A stretch of 64,000 nucleotides of DNA from Adineta ricciae (Eukaryota; Rotifera; Eurotatoria; Adinetida; Adinetidae). The position numbers were made by a program, and so were the translations under genes. The DNA is taken from contig CAJNOJ010000015.1 in NCBI GenBank assembly GCA_905250025.1, positions 124,001-188,000 on the forward strand, read 5' to 3'. Below the pieces are notes generated by a model that ran no database searches, was not told the DNA's origin, and saw nothing but the letters and a program-made list of their open reading frames with translations. How positions within the stretch are numbered: position 1 is the first letter of the stretch; each line of letters opens with the position of its first letter. Shown here one piece after another: positions 50,458 through 62,800 of the stretch.

Positions 50458-52455
50458 ATAGATCTTCGAGCTTCCTGGTTTTGTTTGCCCGTGTTATTTG
50501 TGTGTGAATGCATGAATCTCATATCTATTTTGCTGTGTTGTTTTTTTTACGTTTTTATATACAAATCGTTTTCAATCTCATGTTTTGACTTTATATCTGA
50601 TAAAATATTCGAACTAGTCCTTGTTATCCATTTATCTTTTCTACTCAATATGTCATCTATCGATGATAGCAAGTTTTCATCAAGACAATCTATCAGGTAC
50701 GAGATATCTATATAGACAATCATCGATATGGCAAGTTCAAGATATGTAGGAATTAGTGCTCATCATTGAATTGTAAAGCTACTCTTGGATCCTTTTGTGT
50801 GTTTAATCGAGTATGACAATTGAATCAGTGATCTTAGATCGATCGATTGTAGTAGATGTGTCGTGTTATGAGCTATAAATATGTACAATCAAGGTGAAAT
50901 AAATAATTTAACTTGAAAAAACAAAGCAGAAACCAAGAGAACAAATTGTCAATATTTTCTCCGTACGGTTCGATAATTAGTTTGTTCGGAACTTGATCAA
51001 CAAGCGACATTCTCACTTATTTTCTTCTTCTCTCCTCTATACGAGTCATAACATATTATCTTTGAAACGAAACGTGTAAACTTAATCCAAAAAAGAGTAA
51101 TTGAAAAGAAAAAGAAAGGCAACTCTATATCTAACCAAATGGCATGACAGAAATGAACACAAATAATAACGGAAATGAATGACGTTGATAATGATCAACG
51201 AGAATGGTGTGTTTATGAGAAGAGAAATATGTATGCATATGCTTGTCTGCTGTTTACGTTGATTATAGTGCGTGTTTTTAATAGCAAGTCGCATGTTGTA
51301 GGTTATTCTAACAATGTCACTGCACGCAGAGAATCCGATTAGAAATTGCGAATTGCAATAAACTTTCCCATTTGTTTCTTTCTAATTCATTCATGTTCGT
51401 CGTTCTATGTCAATGAATTCCTTAAGGCGATAAGACAAAGAAGAAGACGAAGAGCAGAAGGAGGAAGAACAAGAAGCTTTGTAACGAAATATTCTTTTTG
51501 TGTCTGACACTTTTGACTTCTAATAGCAAATCGATTTATAAGACAGAAAACATCGATGTGAAAATGATAAACGATTAGATGTTTACAGATCTGTCGACAT
51601 CTAATCAAGTGATATAATCTGCAAAGCGATTCTTTGTTCGTGCGTTCGACATGCAATGATGGCGAGGAGACAACTTGCATAATTCTGCTCTTTTGTGTTT
51701 CAAAGGCATCAAACACTTTTTCTAGTATTACAGTCAATCAAAAAGCCTGCTGTGCAATGTACGTGAGTGTGTGCAGATAGGAAAGATAATCGAACGAGAC
51801 GTTCACTGTGTGTTCAAAAGGAAAATGAGAAAAGAAGCAAAGAAAAATATCCATTAAAAGAGAAATGATGAACTTCTCTTGGAGTTTTTTCCTCCTCCTT
51901 CTTTTTCTTTTATTCTTCCTTTTTTTTTTGCAAATCTATTTTAGTAATAAAATTATGATTCAATTGCCATTAAACTTTTGATATTATCTTGACATAAATG
52001 AATTTCTTTATGTATTATTTTTCCTTATGTCTAAGATAAATATGTTTATATATATATATATATATATCAAGCATTCAGATCGTTTGCGAGCGTTGAAATG
52101 CAGTTCAAGCGAAAGCAAGTAGACTAGAAAGATAATGCTCTAATCGGAACACAACACTTGAAGGAACGGGCATCAAGAATCTATCATCTCTTCTCTTCTC
52201 TTCTTTGCCTTGTTCTCGCGGGAGCGACCACATCGCTTTCTAACAGTATTTTCTCGTGTTCCGAACTACACTTTTCTCTCCTCCTTTATTCGTCTCTATT
52301 TCTCTCATCTTGTCGAATAAGAGAACGCAGAAAAACTCCTAACAGTCAAAGCACCGCTATCAACGCACACACGCACATAAGTAGACAAACACACGCACCA
52401 ACGAGATATTTGAAATTATTTTAAAACAAACTTATGCGATACAAGTAACACTACA
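50458..52455. other. Intergenic, TA microsatellite
   Basis: About 2 kb, the largest gene-free stretch of the window. AT-rich with purine/pyrimidine runs and a TA repeat near 52047-52068. No supported coding frame or RNA gene. It should contain the promoter of the nicotinic receptor. Confidence 0.55.
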
Positions 52456-55400
52456 ATGTTGTGTTCATCGATTCTTTTGATGCTGTTTCTTACAGGTAAT
52501 ATATTCTACTATAATCGAGTTCTATCTAATTATCTTTTCCATGAATAAATTAAAAAATAATAACATATTTATATGTAAAATAGCAATTCTACTTCTTAAT
52601 GAACGATGAATGTCATATGCATACATCTGTTGATTTTTATTAGTTACTTATGCAGCGGAACAAAAGTGTAATCGACAACGTGTTGCAACATGGAATGCGG
52701 AACAACGATTAATCTGCGATCTACTTGATAATTATCAAGTCAAATGGGGACGGCCGGTAAAGAATATGACTGAAGACGTCGAAGTTCAATTTGGTTTACA
52801 ATTGATCCATATCAGTGACCTTGTACGTTGCACTTTTATTCGAGTTCTTGAAAACGGATTCCCTTGTCTAGGATGAGAAAAATCAAGTATTGATCACTAA
52901 TCAATGGCAAATCTATGTATGTGTTTAATCGGATAGGTTCTATTTCGTATGAAATTTGATTTTCTTCTTGATAGGAATGGCAGGACGAAGCATTAACATG
53001 GTAGGCGTCGGTTTTGATCTTTCTTTTTTTTTACTTATTCCATTGTATTTTAGGGATCCAGAATATTATGGTAAATGCAATCGAACGGAAAATAGATGAA
53101 CACAAAAACAAGCTTATTCTTTTAGATGATCTTCAAGATATACGTTTACCGATCAAACGTATTTGGCAGCCAGATGTCACGTTGTATAACTAGTAAGCCT
53201 CCTATTAATAACGAAGCATCGATTCGAGAAATATCCCAAAAGACTAGTTTAACTAATCAACCATCTGTAGCTCATATTTGTTGTTGAGAGAAGAAATTTA
53301 TCTTAAGGATATATTAGCGATTAATTTGCTTAACTCAATTTGGAAATGTTTATTCTAAACTTGTTTAACCTTGATCGTATGTATGTTATCTTCTAGTGCC
53401 GATACACGACTGGAAGAAAAACGTGAAGTTCTAGCTGTTGTGTATTACAATGGAACCGTTGTTTGGAAACCAATGTCAATTTTTAAGTCAACATGTCAAA
53501 TTGACATTCGGTAATTGACCTTTCTTCTCTTATTACCGACGTCTGACGAGGAAACTACCCCAAGTGATTCATGCCAATTAGTCCCATATTTCGGCCATGT
53601 GTGTGACTCAGCGAGATTAAGAAAAATCTAAAATAGTTCGGGCACACAGCTTATTAGATGAGAGTTATGGTCATTTTATTAAATTTTTGGTCTATTCATG
53701 AATATTTACTAGAGATTCGAATGAAGAGATTTCTGCCTGAAATTGTACTCAAAGATAGTCTTTATCAAGCCTCAGATGCTCTAAAAATTTCAGCTCAAAC
53801 TTACTTTCCTTTCTTGAAATACTGAATTTTTAAAAATTAGTCATTTATCACATAATTGTCTCAAAAATCGACTGTACGTGAAAATGAGATATTTCAAGAA
53901 AGAAAAGTAAGTTTGAGCTGAAATTTTTAGAGCATCTGAAGCTTGATAAAGACTATCTTTGAGTACAATTTCAGGCAGAAATCTCTTCATTCGAATCTCT
54001 AGTAAATATTCACGAGTAGACTAAAAATTTAATAAAATGGTCAGAACTCTCGTCTAATAAGCTATGTGCCCGAACTATTTTAGATTTTTCTTAATCTCGC
54101 TGACTCACACACATAGCCAACATATGGGACTAATTGGCATGAATCACTTGGGGTAGTTTCCTCATGAGTTATTCTTTATCATTGATCTCATTAGACGGTT
54201 CCCATACGATCGGCAGAATTGCTCAATGAAATTCGGTACATGGACGTATGATAGTTCCAAAGTGAATCTTAATTTCTATCGTGATATTCATCAATTCGAC
54301 TTGAGATCGTATGTTAAATCCAACGAATGGACGATTTTAGAAAACTACGCCAAACGTAATACCGAAAAATACGGTAAGCTGAAAATGATCTTGTCGGAAG
54401 GAACTAGTTTTTCGGCGAAGTTCAGATTGCTGTCCGGAAATTTATGTTGACTTGAAATTCTATATCATACTTGAACGGCGAGGTGGATTTTATAATTACA
54501 TTCTTATTTTACCATGCGTACTTCTCTCCTGCTTGACATGCATACTATTTTGGCTACCTGTAAGTGAATTTATTCGAATGAAGAGTGATGTATCAGGAGT
54601 GGTTCTTTTTTTAGCCGGAAAGTCCGTCGAAGTTGGTCCTTGGTGAGCTGAAGATAAACTCTTTCATGATAACCTTCTTTTCCTCTGTTGCATTCACATA
54701 TAGGAATGAATATATTTACTTCATTTTTCGTCTTGTTACTTCTATTATATAAGAATATGCCTTCCAATGCTGAACATATTCCACGAATAGGTAAAGACAA
54801 AGTCGTTCTCTTCCGGCATTTAATTATTTCCTTTCATTGAAAACGGAAGTCTATGTTATTTACTCGTATAGGTGCGTACTACTGTTTAAATATGGGCATG
54901 ATCGCTACATCGACATTTCTCTGTACAATTGTCGTTCATATCTATTTCCGTGGAAGTGGACCGATGCCTGTTATATTACGAAAAGTATTTTGGCCAAAAG
55001 CAAAATAGTGGAGTATCAGATGAACTTTTGTTTTTGATCTAGGTTTTTCTCGAGTGTTTGGCACGACTTTTCTGTATGGTACCGCATACGGGTTCATATC
55101 AGCAGCATGCAGTCAACGGTCTCGTTCCCCCTGTGAAAGCCACGTGCGACGGTGATAAATTTGAGAAATTTGAGTTACTCAAAGAACGGTTTAAAACATT
55201 CGGTGATAAACGTATTATAACAACGAACGATGATTCAAATGATGAAGCATTAGAAATGACTGACGACGATCATCATCATCATCAACAACAACAACACGCA
55301 CAGATACTAAATCAACAAATCCAACAGCAAATAACAGCGTCGATTGCATTCATGACTGTGGAGACAGATTTGAAAGAAATACGTGATTTTCTTCGAACAA

Positions 55401-55543
55401 CACGAAAACGTATGGAAGATAAAGAAGCCAAAGCGAAAACAATTAACGATTGGAAACAAGTCGCACTTGTACTTGATCGAACTTTCTTTTTCATCTACTT
55501 ATCTGCTATAATTATCTCTCTTGCTGCGATGTTCCCTCGATAG
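52456..55543 (+). CDS. Nicotinic acetylcholine receptor alpha-type subunit with atypical pore
   Basis: Cys-loop receptor subunit. Signal peptide MLCSSILLMLFLTVTYAA, then QRLICDLLDNYQVKWGRPVK. Ligand-site loops are intact: loop A Tyr (PDVTLYNY), loop B Trp (KFGTWTYD) and loop C with vicinal cysteines (KYDCCPEIYVDL), which defines an alpha subunit. The Cys-loop is CQIDIRRFPYDRQNC. M1 is ILPCVLLSCLTCILFWLP. M2 is abnormal: PESPSK then LVLGMNIFTSFFVLLLLLYK, so the usual GEK filter is PSK, the 9' Leu is Thr and the 20' Glu is Lys. M3 is LNMGMIATSTFLCTIVVHIY. The cytoplasmic loop has His/Gln runs. M4 is VLDRTFFFIYLSAIIISLAA. About a dozen introns; the one splitting the Cys-loop (53511-54194) carries a foldback element. 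All splice junctions keep the frame. Confidence 0.9.
53543..54168. mobile_element. Foldback / MITE-like inverted-repeat element in an intron
   Basis: Two arms of 278 bp (53543-53820 and 53891-54168) are reverse complements with about 94% identity (16 differences counted), flanking a 70-bp loop. Outer ends read CTGACGAGGAAACTACCCC and, reversed, CTCATGAGGAAACTACCCC. There is no coding capacity, as expected of a non-autonomous DNA element. It lies inside a 684-nt intron; removing its 626 bp leaves 58 nt, the usual intron length here. No clear target-site duplication was seen, so the exact ends may be off by a few bases and the superfamily is unknown. Confidence 0.85.
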
Positions 55544-55748
55544 AATAACGTGACTGTTTACTTTTTTCTCTAGTCATCCTTAAATATGAGGTGATAGTCT
55601 TACGAAAAGAGAACCAGTGTCCATGTTTATTTATTTGTTCGCTCAATGTACATTGAAATACAAAACATAAGTAAAAAAAAACTTTATTTTTATGACATAG
55701 GAAAACAACGGAATCGTACAGGCGATTGTCCGTCTTGCATTCTCAAGT

Positions 55749-56486
55749 TTATCGGTCTTCAAGATCGGGTGAGTAGTGGTTATAGCGTTGTTGAATACGT
55801 CGACGAACCAGTAGTTCGAATGGATTGACTTTTGGTTCAAAATTTTCACGAACGAGAAATTTCGCACGTTCGGATTTTTTCTGATCTTCGTCTTCTTCTT
55901 CTTCTTGATTGTCCTCGGCATTATCGACAGTCGGCTTCTTACTAATCGACTTGACATATTGATGCACTGTATGAATGACAAATGCAGATGCAACTAATAA
56001 CATAATAATACCAATCATAAACGATATCTTTATGAGACTGTGGGGTGCTTCAAATTCTTCTTCAGGCACATCCCATGGAATGTGTAGGCAACTGTTCGGT
56101 GAGCGATAATAGAAATGCTGAGATTTATCGTAGAGTAGATTCACACAGATTTCATAACGACCCGGCGATAAATTATGCAGATCAATCGTATTGTTTTCAT
56201 TCTGTGTTCGATTCAGTTGTGAGTACTGACCAATTTGTTTCTCAAAGCGTTCTTCCAAATGAAGAGCATGATCATCCATTAAATCGAGCGTTCGTAACGT
56301 AAAGATATAATACGAAAATTGAAACTGTTCACTTTGGTTGACTTTTAAGTGTAGCCATACACGAATCGACGATATGTTTAATTTCTGTCGACACAGATAA
56401 ACGTCATTTGACTTCAAAGGTATTTTTAATGAACATTTGTGCCCGTAAGTCAATGTGAAATAGAAGAAATATATAAGAAAAAACAT
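55749..56486 (-). CDS. Unidentified type I membrane protein with fibronectin-III-like domain
   Basis: Single frame of 245 residues. Residues 1-15 are a signal peptide (MFFLIYFFYFTLTYG). The extracellular part (about 16-148) has four cysteines, several N-glycosylation sequons (NISS, NQSE, NRTQ, NNTI) and the phrase LHNLSPGRYEICVNLLYD, typical of the last strands of a fibronectin type III domain. One transmembrane helix spans about 155-178 (ISFMIGIIMLLVASAFVIHT). The cytoplasmic tail has a Glu/Asp run (QEEEEDEDQKK) and ends HYSPDLEDR. No family recognised; FNIII-like folding is inferred. It ends convergently with the nicotinic receptor about 200 bp away. Confidence 0.75.
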   Translation of the reverse strand: MFFLIYFFYFTLTYGHKCSLKIPLKSNDVYLCRQKLNISSIRVWLHLKVNQSEQFQFSYYIFTLRTLDLMDDHALHLEERFEKQIGQYSQLNRTQNENNTIDLHNLSPGRYEICVNLLYDKSQHFYYRSPNSCLHIPWDVPEEEFEAPHSLIKISFMIGIIMLLVASAFVIHTVHQYVKSISKKPTVDNAEDNQEEEEDEDQKKSERAKFLVRENFEPKVNPFELLVRRRIQQRYNHYSPDLEDR

Positions 56487-56760
56487 TCATCAAAGGCTGA
56501 TCAATTGACAGTATTTAGAAGAAAAAATATATTTTCTTTTCTTTGACAATTTCGAATCATCAACCAATCGTTTGCTCGGAAGAATAATCTATCAAGCATC
56601 TAAAAATACATGCTATTATTGATGATTAAAACAACGGAAAGGACGAAGAAGAAAAGAAAACGAAAACTTTATTTTTTTTTCTTTTCAATCACGGGTATAT
56701 TAACATATGTGTGAATGTTAAATAAATAAGCTCGAAAACGATGAGGTTTCATTTCGGCTC

Positions 56761-59339
56761 TTACGATCGAGGACAGTAATAAGTCACTCGATCAGGTATG
56801 GTTCGATTGATTGCGACAGAGTTATTCCCTCGTCTAGAATATCGACAAATAAAGTTGTTCCGTTTGAAAGATAAGAGAGAGAATGAAATCTTACGATAAA
56901 GCGATCATTCGTCGTTCTGGATCGATATGCAATTTTGTACGCGCATTGAATGCCATGCATGCACTATCTGCTGAAGGAGTTTTATATGAAAATCTTTCGA
57001 CTAGAATAAAACAATTGAGATCTCTGAATGCAACTAAAATTCACTTACATTGTGTTCGATGACTATTTTCATTGAATTGGAATTTGACATAGTTGCTGTA
57101 TTTCTAGAAGAAAAGAATGAGATTATGGTAGACAGGATAAGATCGGTTACGTTTGTTTCCTTCGATGTTGAAGTTAATCGGATTTCTTGATCGAAATTGG
57201 CGAGCTCAGTCAACATTAAGTACCACTGTTAATCGAAGACATTGAGATGCTGTTTTTTCGATAAAAGAAAACTTTCTCTTACCAACTTTCGAAGGTATTC
57301 TTCATCCAATCGATCTTTCTCGAAAATCCCAGCAAAAAGCATTCGCGAGTTACGCTGAATGTAAAGAACTAATTCATCACGTTCGATTTCATCGTTTTTT
57401 TCCGGTACATCACCCCATGATGCATGTCCTTCTTGATGTTCCGTCGCATTGTATTCACCATCATTCAAATCCGAATGACTTGTTAATGTTCTTTGTCTTG
57501 GCCGATGGAAATGCGAAGATAGAACCATCGGTGGCAAACAAATCATATCGTCTTCACAGCAACTACTTTCATGACCGTCGACAGTTTCAATTGGTTCGAA
57601 AACCAGACTATTGACATTTGTATCCATGAAACGCGATCGATCGTAATCATTCTTCAATAGATTGTCATAATCATTATCTGACATTGATGAACGAGATCGT
57701 TCGAATTTATGTCGTATCTTATCATCATCAGTTCGTGATTCTTGCGATGATAGAGGTGATAATTTGACATTCGATTCAGGTTTAGAATGCTAAACAGAGC
57801 TAAATGAAACATAAAACAAATGCATAACACAAACGTACTTGTTGTAATATTGGAAGAGATTTTCTGCCATTGAACTGTGAATCTGCACTTTGAGAAATCA
57901 GTTTTCTACTCGACGACACATGAGTTGATTGATCACGATCGAAATCTGTTGCTTCTTCGGATGAAGTATGTGATTCTTCGGTAATCACTGATTTGGAATA
58001 GAACATTTCGCCAATGGACGAAGAACAATTCATACTATTGGACTGAAAAGTCCACGGAGATGTTGAGTTATCATTGGATAATAATGTGTTTAGGATATTA
58101 ATCGGTTCTGATGAATGTTGTCGATGGAGGAACGACGAGTTATTTGTATTAACAGCATTCAACATTGGCTGTAAACTTGGTGCTTGTCGTATATGAATTC
58201 GAATCAAGGATACGCCATTATTTAGTTTGGTTTCTGAATTCAATGGCACGTGAATGTCATCGATCTAATAGAAACATAATATTAGTCTTTCTTTTCAAAG
58301 AATCGCAAAACTATTCTGATTGTCAACACCTTACCGGCAAATTCTGTTCCAAATCGAGAATAACTTGTAGTAGAAATGTAGTCTCAGTGTCAAGTGATGA
58401 ATACAATATTCTACGTATTTCAAAAAGCGATCAGTTATGAAAACGGATTCGTTAGGCTTACTGTTTGTCATAAGCAAAAAATCCACCATGGATTCCATAA
58501 TTTGATTCTAAATGACTTAGGAAATGTTTGATTTGTAGCAAAAATCGTATATCATCCTTAAAGACAGATGATCATTATGATTAAAACAACATTTAAGTTA
58601 GTATTACTTGTTTTACATAAGCATAATCAATACCGGAGAAAAGACTTCGGATAGATCGGTTTTCATTGAATACGTATTCGACAAGAGGAGTGAATGTTCG
58701 TTTGAAATAGGCTTGTACTTGATGATTCTCTCGATGTATCTAGAAAAATGTCGAAATTTTAGGAAAAAGTTTTCTATGAGTATCGTTTTACAGATTGTAT
58801 AGAATTCAATGTTCCGTATAATATATTGAACAACTGAATGATATGAGTCAAATGAACATTAGCTTCGTCGAAAGTGAATCGATCTTTCGGCAAAACTAAG
58901 AACTACATGAAGAGAAAAATAAATTTCAAAAGTATGCTTGACCCAAGAAAAGCATCTTACTACTGAGTGTCTTCCAAAATGTTCGCAAATGACAAAAGAT
59001 CTTTTATATGCGAATTCTTTAGGTAAACAGGCGAACAAATCATGCTTAAAGAATTGTATTAGTCCAACTATTTCTCCGCAATCCAGAAGTTTCTAAATCA
59101 GAGAAGTGATTAACGAAATTAACTTTCAGTCGAATGAATCTAATTCATGAGCCAAATTACATAAAGAGCAGATGATTTTCTTTCGTATAGTTTACTTGTC
59201 GTTTGAAATCGTCTTTTGTCGGATAGAAATAAACGATTGAATCGGGAACTAAGTCGTTCTCATCAGTCGAATCTTTCATATAATAAAAATCAAATATGAA
59301 GAAGTACGAGGTAGTTCTATGTGAACTCATCGTTGACAT
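56761..59339 (-). CDS. HPS4: HPS4-like subunit of BLOC-3
   Basis: BLOC-3 (HPS1-HPS4) is the exchange factor for Rab32/38 in lysosome-related organelle formation. The start at 59339 (MSTMSSHRTTSYFFIFDFYY) opens a longin-type domain: DSIVYFYPTKDDFKRQ followed by KLLDCGEIVGLIQFF matches the HPS4 YFYPxxxxxxQQELLCGQIAGV block. Next are LVLPKDRFTFDEANVHLTHI, LFNILYG and a second longin-like part (LESNYGIHGGFFAYDKQ). A long Ser-rich disordered middle follows (near 58250-57230). The end includes ERDELVLYIQRNSRMLFAG, LANFDQEIRL and DSACMAFNARTKLHIDPE. The last exon ends VTYYCPRS with the stop at 56761-56763. More than ten exons. The start ATG directly follows TTTCAG, so an upstream exon or trans-spliced leader is possible. 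CCZ1, the paralogue, fits less well. Confidence 0.7.
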
Positions 59340-59840
59340 CTGAAACACGAACGAACTTTGATTTCATACTCTTCGAGGATGAGAACGAAAAAAAAATAAC
59401 ATAATGTAAAAACATGCCGAGATAACAAACTATTTTCGATGCACATCACGCTGACAATGTCTAATCTATCTCACCTACATACATAGTCAATTTATAGGGC
59501 AGTTTTACATATATTTCTTTCAAGGAGAATATTACCATACTTAATCGCCGTAACGGATGTGATTATATCGGCAACTCTTATACACAATGATTACGTCTGA
59601 AATTAAATGAACTGAACTTGATGATATCGCCTGTTCTCGTACGAAAACGATTTTGTTCTTGAAAAGGTGTATTTCTTGCTGAAAAAAGTTTTACATAAAT
59701 GTAAAAGAAAATAATAACAATATATACGAACATGCCCACGAACAGAAAAGAAAATCTACATATTCAATGTAGTGAAAAATAGAACTGCAATGAAACGAAA
59801 TTCATGTAGAAAAACAAAAGAAAATAAATATTGAAAGTCT
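59340..59840. other. Intergenic, no gene seen
   Basis: About 500 AT-rich bases between the HPS4 start and the 3' end of the SNF2-family gene. Confidence 0.6.
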
Positions 59841-62800
59841 TTAAAAAAACGTTAAAGGATTCGTTGTGAAACTATTGTTGTTTTCACCAGCGTCAGTGCT
59901 GTTGGTGGTCGGGTTGTTGGTGGTACTGTTGATTGATGGAAACATGTCGAATGGATTTGAGAAGAGTGCAGAAAAATCGTCATTTTGCCAGGGAGTCCGA
60001 TTTTCGAGAGTTGACGATGAAGCAGGAGTGGGACTGGAATTTAAATCATCGAGTAAAAGATCAATTTCATCATTTAAATCATTTAAATCATTCGAAAAGA
60101 TACTCGACGAAGGAAACGGCATGGAATCGGATAACAGCTCATCTAATAAGCTAGTAGCGGAAGGAGGTGTAGGCTGTGGTCGAGGCAACTGCGGCGGCGG
60201 CGGCGGCCGCGGTGGTGAACGTAGTAGTGGAGGAAATTTCGGTGTTGGCTGAGGACTGTTCATAGCCGTTGATGGAGACTGGCGTATACTAAAGTATCGA
60301 CCATCAGGTGTTCGAACATACGAACCGCGAGATGATTTTATTAGCTGAATTTTCGCACCAGATGGAATATGTTCACGTTCAAAACTGTTTATTTGCACTT
60401 GTAACGCTACAATGAAAACATGATTGATTTGGTTGATATGCTGAAACTTGCACTTACGACTACGAAGTGTAACGACTTGTACGGACGCGCCAGATTGTTT
60501 TGGTGGCTCTTGTTTTCTTTCCGGCAATTGATAGTTGTTGTATTGAGGGTACCGAGATTCGAAGGATGGTAAAGGTGAGCGATGCAAACGTTGATATTCT
60601 TGCAAAAATCGTGAACTATTGTTAAGATACGATGAGCTGCTAGAAGAAAGAGCCAGTACAACGAAAACATTAATCAATGGTTTTGCTTACGCTCGAGAAG
60701 CATTGAATCTCGATCGATTTCCATAGATATTCATTTGTTTTTCGTGTTGATAATGTTTCTGTGCACGACGCTTTTCTGCAGATGTTAATTGATTTTCTTT
60801 TTTATCCAATAGAAGAGATTCGTGTGTAAAAGGAACTTTCGTTATCGATTGCGCATATTGTTTAGAAATAAATAGTAAAATCGGATCATCGGAAATTTCT
60901 TCAACTCGATTAACTAAATCAGGAACGGCTGGTTCTTCTTCAGCGGCGAAATGAAGCAATTTTTCCACTTCGTTTCGGGTGAACTGATTCTGTGGTTGCA
61001 GTTCATCAACAACACGGTCCGACATGCCTTGCTTAGCTATTTGTCTATCGTAAATACGCTTTTCCATAGTAAAATCGGCGATCAAACGATATATGTAACA
61101 ATGTTTTCGTTGCCCATAACGGTAAACCCGACAAATAGCTTGTGCATCAAGACACGGATTCCACGACACATCTAAGACAATCACACGATTCGCAGCTGTT
61201 AGATTTATGCCAAGACAACCCGCTCTAAACACTCAGATTCGCACTTCGTGCTACAGAAGTGCTTTTCTTACCGTGTTGATAACAGAAACAATTGTGCACT
61301 GGAGTTAGGTGCATTGAATGCATTGATCAATCGTTCACGTTCAAGACCACTGGTACTTCCATCCAGTCCTGTCGAAAATAAGTGGCAGAGTGAATTCATC
61401 AAAACGAGATATTTTTCACTTACGATAATAACTGGTGTTTTTTTCCCATTTTTTATCTGTGTTAGGTATTTGTTGTTGATTCAGAAATTTTTCCAGTTCA
61501 TTCAGAGTTAACAAGCTTTGACTGAAAGTACGAAGTAGAACGTCTTGGTTCGGATAAAAACTAAACTCTTACCTGAACAGGAGAATTTTGTCTCTGAGTC
61601 GCACGGAGAAATCGATAATAGTAAGTGCCACTTGAAATTTAATCCCATTGGATAATTGACCACACGTATACGAATTCAAGATCGAATTAGCCTACAATGT
61701 CTGTTGAAAAGAGAAAATATGAGGTGGAAAGCGAAGAACTCACAAAGTCATAATCAAAATCTTTCCTCTCTGTTAAAGTTTGTAATTCAAACGGACTCAT
61801 CATCGTAGTCGTCTGTGGTGACGAAATGGGTGATGAACGGTTGATGATATTCAATCGATTATTTGATCGACTTTTTGTTGTTAACGCCCGATTTGTTGAA
61901 TTCGAATTCTGTTCGATATCCATGTCGAAATCAACATCAGCACCATCTTGACGGTCACGTACAAATTTATACAGAACATCAGCATGATTCCAAATCTATT
62001 TCCCGTAGAAAAAGCATTCTCATCGCGAGTCCTCCCTCTCTCTGCTGCTTACTTTACAACAGATTGTGAATGCTCTCAGAGGATTTAATGTTTTCTCCGT
62101 TGTATTCGACAGAGCACCAACTGCTTCCAAAAACTTCATGTACAATTGCCGTTGGTTATATGATAATTTCAATAAAATGACATATTCCGTTTTGGGCGGA
62201 AGGTCTGTCTGTAGAACATCGTGACCCCGTCTGCCACAAAGAAAAAGAAAACAGTGAGTGTTGTTTAAGAGAACGAAATCGACAAGAATACCTTTGAATA
62301 AAACCCTCGAGTAAACTGTGCAAAACATGAGCACGTGCACGCATGAGTTGTCTGTCTTCTGACGTTGAATCAACACATTGACCGTTGAGAATGGGCCGTT
62401 CGAACATATTACAAAATTCTTGTTTGCTGCCGAGATAGTTTGGACGGATAAAATCAACCATGCACCAATATTCTAAGTGTATTTTCGGAGTCTATTGTTT
62501 CAGTTAGAGTTCTGACTTACCAATAAGATTATTCTGTAAAGGATAACCGGTGAGAACAATCCGACGCCTAATAAAAGAGAGAAAAAGGATTGAAATGATG
62601 TTATTTATATTCTTACTGAGTTCGAATTGATTTTAAAGCAATGGCAACACTAGCCAGATGATTCTTTATTCGATGACCTTCATCACAAATGACAAGATCA
62701 GGATTAATCAATGCATTTGCTACATCTACATGAATAGAAACGAAATAAACATTCGTGCTCATAGATAAGCGATCTCCATACCTTCCATCGTATCGAAATT

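Noticed and set aside
53511-54194. A microRNA or long hairpin RNA gene in the receptor intron
   Set aside because: Arms of 278 bp with matching ends, and an intron that shrinks to normal size without them, fit a foldback DNA element better than an RNA gene.
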